From Curtobacterium sp. MCBD17_013 (lineage in GTDB: Bacteria; Actinomycetota; Actinomycetes; Actinomycetales; Microbacteriaceae), in the NCBI RefSeq assembly GCF_003234565.1, contig NZ_QKTU01000003.1, forward strand, positions 62,001 to 126,000: 64,000 nt of DNA, read 5' to 3'. Positions within the stretch are counted from its first letter, which is position 1. The number at the start of each line of letters is the position of its first letter. Made by a program: the position numbers and the translations under genes. Below, piece by piece: positions 25,904-34,768 of this stretch. A model generated the notes under the pieces. It saw only the letters and a program-made list of their open reading frames with translations. It ran no database searches and was not told the origin of the DNA.

Positions 25904-27055
25904 ATGGCCGAGTTCTCCACCCGCGCGATCCACTCCGGGCAGGAGCCCGACGAGCGCACCGGTGCGGTGGTCCCGCCCGTGTTCCTCACCTCGACGTTCG
26001 TGCAGGACGGCATCGGGCGGATGCGCAACGGGTACGAGTACTCACGGTCCGGCAACCCCACACGTGACTCCCTGCAGGAGCAACTCGCCGACCTCGACGG
26101 CGGCGTCCGGGCGTTGTCGTTCTCGTCCGGCCTCGCCGCCGAGGACGCCCTGCTCCGCGCCGTCCTCGCGCCGGGCGCCCACGTCGTGATGGGCAACGAC
26201 GTCTACGGCGGCACCCACCGCCTCGTGAACCGCCTGCACGTGCCGTGGGGGGTCGAGCTCACCACCGTCGAGATGAGCGACCTCGACGCGGTGCGCGCCG
26301 TCCTCCAGGCAGGGGAGCCCGGGCGCACGGTCGTGCTCTGGGTCGAGACGCCGACGAACCCCCTGATGAAGATCGTCGACATCGCCGCGCTCGCCGCGAT
26401 CGGGCACGAGGTCGGCGCACTCGTCGTCGTCGACAACACGTTCGCGTCCCCGTACCTCCAGCAGCCGCTCGCGCTCGGTGCCGACGTCGTCGCGTACTCC
26501 ACCACCAAGTACCTCGGTGGCCACTCGGACGTCGTGGGCGGTGCGATCGTGCTGCGCGACGAGGAGCTCGCCGAGCGCGTCGGCTTCGTGCAGTTCGCCG
26601 CAGGAGCGATCTCCGGGCCCATGGACGCCTGGCTGACGACCCGGGGCATCAAGACGCTGGCGGTCCGGATGGAACGGCACTCGGCGAACGCGCAGGCCGT
26701 CGCCGAGGCGCTCGTCGGGCACCCGGCGGTCGAGCGGGTGTTCTACCCGGGCCTCGAGTCCCACCCGGGTCACGCGATCGCGGCGAAGCAGATGCGCGGG
26801 TTCGGCGGCATGCTGTCGATTGCGCTGACGGGTGGTCCGGAGGCCGCACGCCGGTTCGCCGAGTCCACCGAGGTGTTCCAGCTCGCGGAGTCGCTCGGTG
26901 GTGTCGAGTCGCTCATCGGATACCCGAGCGAGATGACCCACGCCTCGGTCAAGGGCACCGAGCTCGCGGTGCCCGAGCACGTGGTCCGCCTGTCGGTCGG
27001 CATCGAGGACGTCGCCGACCTCGTGGCCGACGTCGAGCAGGCCCTGACGCGGTGA
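25904..27055 (+). CDS. metB: cystathionine gamma-synthase or gamma-lyase
   Basis: A 383-residue PLP enzyme of the Cys/Met metabolism family. The Schiff-base lysine is Lys202 in YSTTKYLGGHSDVVGG; SSGLAAEDALL and VETPTNPLMKIVDI are also typical. Next to cbs it may work as the lyase that completes reverse transsulfuration, or as the synthase that makes cystathionine from acylhomoserine. Sequence alone does not decide; actinobacterial MetB enzymes often do both. The ATG at 25904 has CAGGAG upstream. Its stop overlaps the start of a transporter gene. Confidence 0.88.
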   Translation: MAEFSTRAIHSGQEPDERTGAVVPPVFLTSTFVQDGIGRMRNGYEYSRSGNPTRDSLQEQLADLDGGVRALSFSSGLAAEDALLRAVLAPGAHVVMGNDVYGGTHRLVNRLHVPWGVELTTVEMSDLDAVRAVLQAGEPGRTVVLWVETPTNPLMKIVDIAALAAIGHEVGALVVVDNTFASPYLQQPLALGADVVAYSTTKYLGGHSDVVGGAIVLRDEELAERVGFVQFAAGAISGPMDAWLTTRGIKTLAVRMERHSANAQAVAEALVGHPAVERVFYPGLESHPGHAIAAKQMRGFGGMLSIALTGGPEAARRFAESTEVFQLAESLGGVESLIGYPSEMTHASVKGTELAVPEHVVRLSVGIEDVADLVADVEQALTR

Positions 27056-28443
27056 CCCTCCCGCCCGGGCGCGCGGCGATGCCGGAGCGTGCGGGCATCC
27101 TGGGACGCGGATACGTCCTGCCGACCGTCGGCATGGTCGCGATCGTCGCCGTCAGCGCGTTCCAGAACCTGGCGATGGCCACGATCATGCCGGTGATCAG
27201 CCGCGACCTCGACGGCGAGGCGCTGTACTCGCTGGCCTTCGCCGCGCCGCTCGCCGCAGGGGTGCCGGGCATGGTGGTGGCCGGCACCTGGGCGGACCGG
27301 TCGGGGGCACGCGTGGTCACGATCGTCTCCGCGCTGCTCTTCGCGCTCGGGACGGCGATCGTGGCCCTGGCGGGGTCGATGCCGGTGTTCCTCGGCGGAC
27401 GCCTCGTCGAGGGCTTCGGCGCGGGGGCCCTCACGGTCGTGCTGTACGTCATCGTGTCGCGGATCTACCCCGAGTACCTGCACGGACGGATCTTCGCGGG
27501 CTTCGCCGGCGCGTGGGTCGTGCCGGGCCTCGTCGGTCCGGCGGCCGCCGGTGTCGTGACGGACACGTGGGGCTGGCACTGGGTGTTCGTCGGCGCGCTC
27601 GTCATCGCCGTCGGTTCGTTCGTCCTCCTGCTGCCGAGCCTCCGGCGTCTCCCGGTCCCCGACGTCGCGGACCGCCCAGCGTGGCCGGCCCCGCGCATCG
27701 CCTGGTCCGCCGTCGCGGCCGTCGCGGTGCTCGGGCTCAACACCGCCCCGGACCTCGCCGGCGCACTCGGGCCCCTCGTGCTCGCCGTCGGACTCGTGGT
27801 CGCGGTGGTCGGGCTGCGCCCCCTGCTGCCGGTGGGGACGTTCCGGGTCGCACCGGGCCTCCCGGCCGTCGTCGTGATGCGCGCCGTCGCCGGCGCCGCC
27901 TACATGGGCAGCGAGGTGTACCTGCCGTACCTGCTCCAGGCGCACCACGGGTTCAGCCCGTCGGCGGCCGGTGTCACCCTGACCCTGGCGGCGATCAGCT
28001 GGGCCGCCGCGAGCTGGGCCCACGGCCGGATCCCGGAACGGGTGCTCACGGCGCGCCGCACCTTCAGCATCGGACTGACGCTCGTGGCGCTCGGGCTGCT
28101 CGCCGCGTTCGTCGTCGCCGTCACCGGTGTCCTGCCGGTCGTGATGATCGCCGGGTGGTTCGTGGCGGGTGCCGGCATGGGGATCGTCTACCCGCGGACC
28201 TCGATGCTCACACTCCGGCTCAGTGACCGCGCGGACCAGGGATCCGCGAGTTCCGCCCTGGCGATCGGGGACGCCGCCGGCGCGGTCATGGGGCTCGCGA
28301 TCACGGGCGTCGCCTTCACGGCGTTCGGGGGTCGGGCGGCCACCGTGTCGTTCGCGGTGGTGTTCGGCGCGATGACGCTCGTGGCGCTCGCCGGCCTGGC
28401 CCTCGTCCGCCGCGTCGGGCCCGTGCCCGCCCCACGCGGGTGA
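27052..28443 (+). CDS. major facilitator superfamily transporter
   Basis: A 463-residue membrane protein with about 12-14 hydrophobic segments. The loop after the second helix, GTWADRSGARVV, matches the MFS A motif. GRLVEGFGAGALTVVLYVIVSRIYPEYLHGRIFAG and PGLVGPAAAGVVTDTWGWHWVF resemble drug:proton antiporters. The GTG start overlaps the metB stop by four bases, so it is translationally coupled to metB. Export of an amino acid or sulfur metabolite is suggested by context but not shown. Confidence 0.85.
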   Translation: MTLPPGRAAMPERAGILGRGYVLPTVGMVAIVAVSAFQNLAMATIMPVISRDLDGEALYSLAFAAPLAAGVPGMVVAGTWADRSGARVVTIVSALLFALGTAIVALAGSMPVFLGGRLVEGFGAGALTVVLYVIVSRIYPEYLHGRIFAGFAGAWVVPGLVGPAAAGVVTDTWGWHWVFVGALVIAVGSFVLLLPSLRRLPVPDVADRPAWPAPRIAWSAVAAVAVLGLNTAPDLAGALGPLVLAVGLVVAVVGLRPLLPVGTFRVAPGLPAVVVMRAVAGAAYMGSEVYLPYLLQAHHGFSPSAAGVTLTLAAISWAAASWAHGRIPERVLTARRTFSIGLTLVALGLLAAFVVAVTGVLPVVMIAGWFVAGAGMGIVYPRTSMLTLRLSDRADQGSASSALAIGDAAGAVMGLAITGVAFTAFGGRAATVSFAVVFGAMTLVALAGLALVRRVGPVPAPRG

Positions 28444-28518
28444 CGGAGCGGGCGACGCGGCGGTGCCGGCCGTCCCGCCGTGTGTAGCGTGGGGCGCCGG
28501 ACGACCAGGGAGGACGTG

Positions 28519-29148
28519 ATGCGGCGGGGCAGGACGGTGGCCGTGGTGACGCGGTGCGTCATCCTCGCCGCGGTGGTCGCGGTCGGGCCCGCCGCCTGCG
28601 CGGCGGAGGACGGCACGACCCCGACGCCGGTGCGGAGCACGGACCTCACGGGGGCCGACGGCGGGTTCGACGAGCACGCGCGCATCGCCGTCGTGATGCC
28701 GGCGGGCGCATCCCCCAGCGGCACGCGCGGAGCCAGGGCCGACGCGACCCCCGGCGCGACGGAGCCCGGCGCGATCGCCACACCCACGCCCGGACTCGAC
28801 GGGGCCTTCCGATCCGCGCTCACTGCATCCGGCTACGTGCCGGACGTGCGCATCGCCTCCCGTCCGGACGCGCAGTCCGCGGCGATCGTCGCCGCGGCGA
28901 TGGCCGGGGCGAAGGTGGTCGTGGTCGAAGCGGTCGACCCGACGGCGTTGGCCGCGGCGGTCCAGCGCGCGCAGGACGCGGGCGCGGTGGTGGTCGCGAT
29001 CGGGGAACCCCTGCGGAAGGGGGGCGCGTCACGGCCGGTCGTCTCGGACTTCCGGCTCCCGGTGGGGAGCAGCGATGCCGACCTCGTCCGCCGAGTGGTC
29101 CGGCTCACCGACCGGCTCCAGGAGGGACGCCGCCCGTCCGGGGAGTGA
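28519..29148 (+). CDS. lipoprotein resembling one lobe of a periplasmic binding protein
   Basis: A 209-residue predicted lipoprotein. The signal peptide ends VGPAACAAED with a lipobox cysteine near residue 27. After a Gly/Ala/Thr-rich insert the segments LDGAFRSALTASGY, AAIVAAAMAGAKVVVVEAVDPTALAAAVQRAQDAGAVVVAIGEPL follow the N-terminal lobe of sugar-binding proteins. The usual second lobe is missing; the protein ends after about one domain. The ribosome site is GGGAGG; a GTG three bases upstream is an alternative start. No transporter genes adjoin it. Function is unknown. Confidence 0.65.
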   Translation: MRRGRTVAVVTRCVILAAVVAVGPAACAAEDGTTPTPVRSTDLTGADGGFDEHARIAVVMPAGASPSGTRGARADATPGATEPGAIATPTPGLDGAFRSALTASGYVPDVRIASRPDAQSAAIVAAAMAGAKVVVVEAVDPTALAAAVQRAQDAGAVVVAIGEPLRKGGASRPVVSDFRLPVGSSDADLVRRVVRLTDRLQEGRRPSGE

Positions 29149-29474
29149 GCGTCGTCGGACCATCGTCCGGCGACGGGCATCCGTGGCACGCCCCGGCTGG
29201 TGGCTGGTGGCTGGTGGCTGGTGGCTGGTGGCAGCTGGCAGGGGCCCGGATCGCTCTGGGCGTCCTCCCAGCCGTGCTGCCCACCGATCGCATCGTCGCC
29301 TGCCTCCGCGCGGCGCGGCGCTGTGTGTCCGCTCAGGGTCCGGACCGCGCCCGGGGCACGGCGACCGTCCCGCGATGTGCTGACTGTCCTGCCGGGGACC
29401 CCCCAGATTAGGGTCAGCACACGAATCTCCTGGAGCTCCCTGGGTCTCCTGGACAACGGTCAGAGAGGACAGTA
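29149..29474. other. 326-base intergenic region before the sedolisin gene
   Basis: It contains the heptanucleotide repeat at 29195-29232 and, close to the protease start, TAGGGT (29409-29414) as a possible -10 box. I see no gene in it on either strand. Confidence 0.6.
29195..29232. repeat. heptanucleotide tandem repeat GGCTGGT, five copies plus three bases
   Basis: Five perfect head-to-tail copies of GGCTGGT and a partial sixth (GGC) begin 47 bases after the lipoprotein stop. The unit is not a multiple of three and lies outside genes. Such runs can change length by slippage. Confidence 0.95.
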
Positions 29475-31466
29475 GTGCCAACTCCCAAACTCACCCCTCA
29501 TCGACGAGTCCTCGTCGGTGTCATCGCCGCGGCGTGCGTCGCCGGCACCTCGCTCCTCGCCGCGACCCCCGCCAACGCGGCCACCCGTGCGCCGCTGGGC
29601 AACTCCGTCCCGTCGTGGGCGACCCACGCGAACGACAGCGGGACCGTCGCCGCCGACACGAGCGTGGAGGGCGAGGTCTACCTGCCGCTCCGCGACCTGG
29701 CCGGGGCGACCGCCCTCGCCACGGCGGTGTCGACGCCCGGCAACCCGCAGTACCGCACGCCGCTGTCGCCAGCCGCGTGGATCGCGAAGTACGCGCCCAC
29801 CAAGGCCGACGTCGACCAGGTGACGAGCTACCTGCGCGCGCAGGGCCTGACGATCTCGGGCGTCCCCGCGAGCCACCAGTACGTGGTCTTCCGCGGTCCC
29901 GCTGCCACGGTCCAGAGCGTCATGGGCACGACGCTCCACGAGTACCGCCACGACGGTCGCTCGCTCGTCGCGCCGTCCTCCACGCCGTCCCTGCCGACCG
30001 CGATCGCGGCGAAGGTCTCCGGTGTCAGCGTCGACCAGGGCCGGTTCACCACGCGTCCCGAGATCGTCGGCCAGGGGCAGACGCCCGCCGCCACCACACC
30101 GTCGCACGTGTTCGCTCAGTCGACCACGGCGCCGGCCGCGGTGAACGCGCAGTGCTCGGCCTACACGGGGCAGCACACCGCGACCGTCCCGGCCGCGTAC
30201 GGCACGACGACCGTCGACACCTTCAACTGCGGCTACATCCCGTCGCAGCTGCGGTCCGCCTACGGTGTCTCGGCGCTCGAGGCACGGGGCGTCCAGGGCC
30301 AGGGGCAGACCGTCGCGATCATCGACGCGTACGCGTCGCCGACGATCATCCACGACACGAACACCTACTCGGCCAGCCACGGTGAGCCCCAGCTGACGAG
30401 CAGCACGTTCTCGCAGAAGATCCCGTCGGTGTCGCAGTTCACCGACCAGGAGGCCTGCGCGGAGCCGAGCGGCTGGCAGGGCGAGGAGACGCTCGACGTC
30501 GAGTCCGTGCACGCGGTCGCGCCCGCGGCGTCGATCCTGTACGTCGGTGGCACGAACTGCGGCGGGGGCCTGGACATCGCGATGTCCCGGATCCTCGACG
30601 GCGGCCTGGCCGACATCGTCAGCAACAGCTACGGCAACACCGGCGAGGACGTTCCGCTGTCGACCCTGCAGGGCGAGGAGAACATCCAGCTGCAGGCCGC
30701 CGGCGAGGGCATCGGCCTGTACTTCTCGAGCGGTGACAACGGCGACGAGACGGCGGCCCTCGGGCAGCCCGAGCCCGACTTCCCGGCCTCGTCCCCGTGG
30801 GTCACGGCGGTCGGCGGGACGAGCCTCGGCATCGACGCGTCGGGTCGCAAGGCCTACGAGACCGGCTGGGGGGACACGCTCGACAAGATCGTGTCGACGA
30901 ACGGCACGGACTCCTACGCGGCACCGCTGCCCGGCAACCTGTTCGGTGGCGGCGCGGGTGGCGGTGCGAGCACGTACTTCGCCCAGCCGAGCTACCAGAA
31001 GGGCATCGTCCCCGCCGGTCTCGCGAACGGCAAGCGCGTCTCGCCCGACCTCGGGGCGCTGGCCGACCCGTACACCGGGTTCTCGATCGGCATCCGTCCG
31101 ATCAAGGACGACAGCACGCTCGCCGCGGCGGCCTACGAGACCGAGACCTACGGTGGGACCTCGCTCGCGTCGCCGATCACGGCGGCCCTGATGGCGCTCG
31201 TCCAGCAGACGACCCACTCGCGGATCGGGTTCGCGAACCCGACGCTCTACGCGGTCGACCGCGTGGCCCCGTCGCTGTTCAACGACGTGACCCCGCCAGC
31301 CTCGCCGATCGCGCTGGCGTACACGAGTGCCACGAGCGGGAACAGCTACCTGGTCACGCTCAACACGGACACGTCGCTCACGACCGCGCGCGGCTACGAC
31401 GACGTCACCGGCCTCGGCTCGGTGTCGTTCGACCTGCTCACCGCGCTCGCGAAGGCGAAGGTCTAG
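29475..31466 (+). CDS. secreted S53-family (sedolisin) serine peptidase with pro-domain
   Basis: A 663-residue precursor. A Sec signal peptide ends near ATPANAATR. A pro-kumamolisin domain follows (about 60-190, with HEYRHDGRSLVAPS near its end), then the peptidase. The catalytic Glu and Asp lie in EETLD near 337-341, and the catalytic serine in YGGTSLASP near 562. Sedolisins are active in acid and self-cleave the pro-domain. The GTG at 29475 has AGAGGACAG upstream. Probably released outside the cell as a scavenging protease. Confidence 0.92.
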   Translation: MPTPKLTPHRRVLVGVIAAACVAGTSLLAATPANAATRAPLGNSVPSWATHANDSGTVAADTSVEGEVYLPLRDLAGATALATAVSTPGNPQYRTPLSPAAWIAKYAPTKADVDQVTSYLRAQGLTISGVPASHQYVVFRGPAATVQSVMGTTLHEYRHDGRSLVAPSSTPSLPTAIAAKVSGVSVDQGRFTTRPEIVGQGQTPAATTPSHVFAQSTTAPAAVNAQCSAYTGQHTATVPAAYGTTTVDTFNCGYIPSQLRSAYGVSALEARGVQGQGQTVAIIDAYASPTIIHDTNTYSASHGEPQLTSSTFSQKIPSVSQFTDQEACAEPSGWQGEETLDVESVHAVAPAASILYVGGTNCGGGLDIAMSRILDGGLADIVSNSYGNTGEDVPLSTLQGEENIQLQAAGEGIGLYFSSGDNGDETAALGQPEPDFPASSPWVTAVGGTSLGIDASGRKAYETGWGDTLDKIVSTNGTDSYAAPLPGNLFGGGAGGGASTYFAQPSYQKGIVPAGLANGKRVSPDLGALADPYTGFSIGIRPIKDDSTLAAAAYETETYGGTSLASPITAALMALVQQTTHSRIGFANPTLYAVDRVAPSLFNDVTPPASPIALAYTSATSGNSYLVTLNTDTSLTTARGYDDVTGLGSVSFDLLTALAKAKV

Positions 31467-31497
31467 TCGACCGGTCCGACGCACCTCCGCGGGTGCA

Positions 31498-31534
31498 CGA
31501 GACGCCGGGTCCCCACGAGGGGCCCGGCGTCTCG
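31498..31534. terminator. bidirectional terminator
   Basis: CGAGACGCCGGG and CCCGGCGTCTCG enclose CCCC/GGGG around ACGA, with one bulged T. It lies between the convergent protease and TetR genes. Confidence 0.85.
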
Positions 31535-31592
31535 CCGTTCCGGCCGGGAGGCCCGGAGCGGCCCCGTCAGGCGACCCGCGGGCCTGGCGGGG

Positions 31593-32156
31593 TCAGCGCC
31601 ACCAGGCGGGGAGGGACGCGGTGATCGTGTCGACGAGCGCCTTGCGTGACCGCCGCGGACCGGCGACCCAGACGGTGATCGCGCCGACGAACCCCTGTGC
31701 GACGAACCCCGCGGCGACGTCGTGGAGGACCTCGGGCCGGTCCTCGGGCGCCATGCCGGCGATGTGCGCGACGCACGACACCCGGAAGTGCTCGGCGAGC
31801 AGCCGATGCAGCGAGGCGTCGTTCGGGTCGGGGAGTGCCCACCGGTAGATCTCGCGGTGCGCGACGATGTGCTCGACGACGGCGCTGATGCCCCTGCGGG
31901 TGATCGTGCTCGGGTCGGCGCCCGGGACCTCGCGGAGCGCGGCGTCCTCGTCGCGGATGCTGTCGAGCTCGGGCGTCAGGACGTCGGCGAGGAGCGAGCC
32001 GGGGGAGACCGCGTGGGAGTAGAAGGTCGCGCGGTTGATGCCCGCGGCGCGCGTGACGTCCGCGACGGTGATGGCCGACACCGGCCGGTCGGCCGCGAGC
32101 CCGAGGATGGCCCCACGCAGCGCCGCCGTGGTGTGCAGGATCCGCGCGTCGACCAT
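31593..32156 (-). CDS. TetR-family transcriptional regulator
   Basis: About 187 residues. The N-terminal helix-turn-helix is VSAITVADVTRAAGINRATFYSHAVSPGSLL; the ligand domain is not recognisable. The ATG at 32156 is preferred because GAGGGG lies eight bases upstream; GTG 32165 and ATG 32162 are alternatives. It is divergent from the Bcr/CflA efflux pump, the usual arrangement for a local repressor. A large inverted repeat lies between the two genes. Confidence 0.88.
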   Translation of the reverse strand: MVDARILHTTAALRGAILGLAADRPVSAITVADVTRAAGINRATFYSHAVSPGSLLADVLTPELDSIRDEDAALREVPGADPSTITRRGISAVVEHIVAHREIYRWALPDPNDASLHRLLAEHFRVSCVAHIAGMAPEDRPEVLHDVAAGFVAQGFVGAITVWVAGPRRSRKALVDTITASLPAWWR

Positions 32157-32217
32157 GGTCATCACCCCTCTGTGGACGCCCCGACGCTACCAGGAGGGCG
32201 GGTCGCGGGGCCGGTTC

Positions 32218-32264
32218 GCGCACGGGCCGCGCCGATGCACGCAGAAGCGCGGCCCGCCGTGCGC
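32218..32264. promoter_or_regulatory. large inverted repeat between TetR and efflux genes
   Basis: GCGCACGGGCCGCGC (32218-32232) pairs with bases 32247-32264, with a three-base bulge in the second arm; the core CGGGCCGCGC / GCGCGGCCCG is perfect. It lies just upstream of TAGCAT (32282-32287), a possible -10 box of the pump gene. It may be an operator or an mRNA hairpin. Confidence 0.5.
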
Positions 32265-32350
32265 TGGCCGATGCGGACCCGTAGCATTGGTCCCGGACCC
32301 GAATCGATTCGACCGGCGACCACCCCTCACCCCGGAAGGCCCTCCTCCCC

Positions 32351-33601
32351 GTGACCGCCCCTGCCACCGGCGCCCTGACCGTCGTCCACCCCGGCGACGC
32401 TCTGCGTCGCTCCCAGCGCCTCGTCTACGTGGTCGTCCTCGGCGCGCTCACGGCGCTCGGGCCGTTCACGATCGACCTCTACCTGCCCGCGTTCCCGTCG
32501 CTCGAGCGTGCCTTCGACATCAGCGCCGGAGCGGTGCAGCTCACGCTCACCGCCACGACGGTCGGCTTCGCCGTCGGCCAGCTCCTCGTCGGGCCGTGGA
32601 GCGACCGCGTCGGGCGGCGGCTCCCGCTCATCCTCGCCACGTCCCTCCACATCGTGGCCTCGGTGGCCGCGTCCCTCGCGCCGAACCTCGAGACGTTGGC
32701 CGTGCTCCGGTTCCTCCAGGGGATGGGCGCCGCGGCGGGCGTCGTCGTGGCCATGGCCATGGTGCGCGACCTCTTCGGGGGCATCCCGCTCGTGCGCATG
32801 CTGTCGCGGTTGGCGATGGTGAACGGGCTCGCCCCGATCCTGGCCCCGCTCATCGGCTCGCAGATGCTGCGCGTCGTCGACTGGCGTGGGGTGTTCGTGT
32901 TCCTGGCCTGCTACGGGGCGGTGGTGATCATCGCGATGATCAGCCTCATCGTCGAGACGCTCCCGCGCGAGCGCCGCCACGACGTCGGACACGCGTCGGT
33001 ACGGGACCGGTACCGCGCACTGTTCTCGGACCGGGTGTTCGTCGGCGTCGCGCTCATCGGAGCGATGGTGTTCAGCGGCCTGTTCTCGTACCTGTCCGCG
33101 TCGCCGTTCCTGTTCCAGCAGGTGTACGGCCTCAGCACCCAGCAGTACGGCGTCCTGTTCGCGGTCAACTCGTTGGGCGTCGTGATCGGCGTGCAGGTGT
33201 CGTCGCGCCTCGCACGGCGCGTCGGCCCGCAGTGGATCCTCGCCTGCTCCACCGCCGTCCTGCTCGTCAGCGCGGTCGCCATCGCCGTGTTCGACTCCGT
33301 CGGGGTGGGGCGCGCGGGCGTGTTCGTGCCCCTGTGGTTCTTCATCTGTGCGTGTGGGTTCTCGTTCCCGCAGATCCAGGTGCTCGGGCTCGCAGCCCAC
33401 GGCAAGGAGGCCGCGACGGCGGCGTCACTGCTCGGCGCGATGAACTTCGGCGTGGCCGGCATCATCTCGCCGGTCGTCGGCCTGCTCGGCATCGGCTCCG
33501 CCGTGCCCATGGCCGAGGTCATGGCCGCCACCGCCGTCGTGGCCGTGTTCGTGCTCTGGTTCGTGGTCCGGCCGCGCACGGTGCCGGCGCTGTCGCACTG
33601 A
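32351..33601 (+). CDS. Bcr/CflA-family multidrug efflux MFS transporter
   Basis: A 416-residue, 12-segment antiporter. ALTALGPFTIDLYLPAFPSL and VGQLLVGPWSDRVGRR (motif A) are hallmarks of the Bcr/CflA subfamily. LRFLQGMGAAAGVVVAMAMVRDLF, the motif with the conserved arginine, follows. The GTG at 32351 begins the protein shortly before the first helix. It is probably controlled by the divergent TetR gene. Confidence 0.9.
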   Translation: MTAPATGALTVVHPGDALRRSQRLVYVVVLGALTALGPFTIDLYLPAFPSLERAFDISAGAVQLTLTATTVGFAVGQLLVGPWSDRVGRRLPLILATSLHIVASVAASLAPNLETLAVLRFLQGMGAAAGVVVAMAMVRDLFGGIPLVRMLSRLAMVNGLAPILAPLIGSQMLRVVDWRGVFVFLACYGAVVIIAMISLIVETLPRERRHDVGHASVRDRYRALFSDRVFVGVALIGAMVFSGLFSYLSASPFLFQQVYGLSTQQYGVLFAVNSLGVVIGVQVSSRLARRVGPQWILACSTAVLLVSAVAIAVFDSVGVGRAGVFVPLWFFICACGFSFPQIQVLGLAAHGKEAATAASLLGAMNFGVAGIISPVVGLLGIGSAVPMAEVMAATAVVAVFVLWFVVRPRTVPALSH

Positions 33602-33636
33602 CCCCGGATCCGCACCGCCGAGGGTGCGGCCCGACG

Positions 33637-34275
33637 TCAGTGAGCGATGCGTCCCGCGGTCTCCGCGACGAGCGCCAGGACCACGAGCGACCCGACCCCG
33701 ACCGCGATCCCCAGGATCGCCGTCGGCCGCTCGTACCAAGCGCGACTCTGCGGGTACAGGCGGTGGAACTCGCGCAGCGGCATGGGCTTGGTGAGCTCCG
33801 TGACCCGTGCGTCCAGTGCCTCGGCGAGGTGCCCGAGCGCCGTGTCGTCCCACAGCACGCCCCGCATCCGGAAGAGCGGATGCCCGGACTCGGTCAGCGC
33901 GACGAGCTGGCGGGTCGTGCGGTCCACGGACGGACCGAACGTCGTCGCGAGCACGACCCGGTGCACGTGCGCACGGTCGAGCACGACGCGTGGTCCGAGC
34001 AGCCCGCGCATCTCGACGTGGTGCGAGCCGACGCCGGCGTACACCGTGCGGAACCGGACCACGAGCAGCGAGGTCAGCACCGCCGCGACGACCGCGACGG
34101 TCCCCACCGGCGCGACGAACCCGAGCGGGAACGACACCCACACGAGCGCGACCGCGAGTGGCACCGCGGAGAACAGGATGCTCAATGCGGTGCTCCGCAG
34201 GAACGCCCCGCTCGGCCGCACCACGAGGTGCGCCCTCCCCGGCGTCGCCCTGACGCGTGCCGTCGTCTCCCCCAC
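33637..34275 (-). CDS. membrane protein with PH-like domain, function unknown
   Basis: A 212-residue protein with two adjacent hydrophobic segments near 30-75, a soluble stretch resembling a bacterial PH domain (TVYAGVGSHHVEMRGLLGPRVVLDRAHVHRVVLATTFG) and a last hydrophobic segment at the C-terminus. The GTG at 34275 has GAGGAG five bases upstream. It converges on the efflux gene. I do not recognise a specific function. Confidence 0.7.
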   Translation of the reverse strand: MGETTARVRATPGRAHLVVRPSGAFLRSTALSILFSAVPLAVALVWVSFPLGFVAPVGTVAVVAAVLTSLLVVRFRTVYAGVGSHHVEMRGLLGPRVVLDRAHVHRVVLATTFGPSVDRTTRQLVALTESGHPLFRMRGVLWDDTALGHLAEALDARVTELTKPMPLREFHRLYPQSRAWYERPTAILGIAVGVGSLVVLALVAETAGRIAH

Positions 34276-34570
34276 GGATGCTCCTCGCCCCTCACGGTCC
34301 GGCGGCCACCGGGAGCCGTCCCGGTGGTCCGACGCGACGCCCCTGCCGCTGCCGGATCTCGGCCGTCACCGGTGACGGAGCGGCCTGCGAGCGTCAGCCT
34401 AGGGCCTGACCCCCGCGCCGTCCCAGCGTTGTGGAGGTGATCTGCGGATCCCCGCGACGTGGGGTTCGACCGGGTCCGGCAGGTGGGGGACCGGAGCTCC
34501 GGTGCGGGCGGTGACGAGCCTCCCGGGCGCGCCACGCGAGGGGCGACGGACGGGAATCGACGGTCGATCG

Positions 34571-34658
34571 TGGCGGAGGATGGGGGATTCGAACCCCCGA
34601 GGGCTTGCACCCAACACGCTTTCCAAGCGTGCGCCATAGGCCACTAGGCGAATCCTCC
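34571..34658 (-). tRNA. tRNA-Ser (anticodon GGA)
   Basis: An 88-nt class II tRNA on the minus strand. The acceptor arm GGAGGAT pairs with ATCCTCC, the anticodon loop CTTGGAAAG reads GGA, the long variable arm includes GTTGGGTGCAAGC, the T arm has GGTTCGAATCC, and 3' CCA is encoded (34571-34573). No integrase gene lies beside it. Confidence 0.97.
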
Positions 34659-34768
34659 GGGCGTCGCCCTGTGGCGACGACACCCCATGGTACAGGTCCG
34701 GAGGCGGGCCGACGACCGCGACACCGCGCCCTTGGGCGGCACCCGGCCCCCGGTCCTATCCTGGGGAG

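Noticed and set aside
34571-34658. tRNA-Ser, and similarly tRNA-Pro at 53629, as a mobile-element attachment site
   Set aside because: No integrase, no duplicated tRNA 3' end and no compositional break flanks either tRNA.
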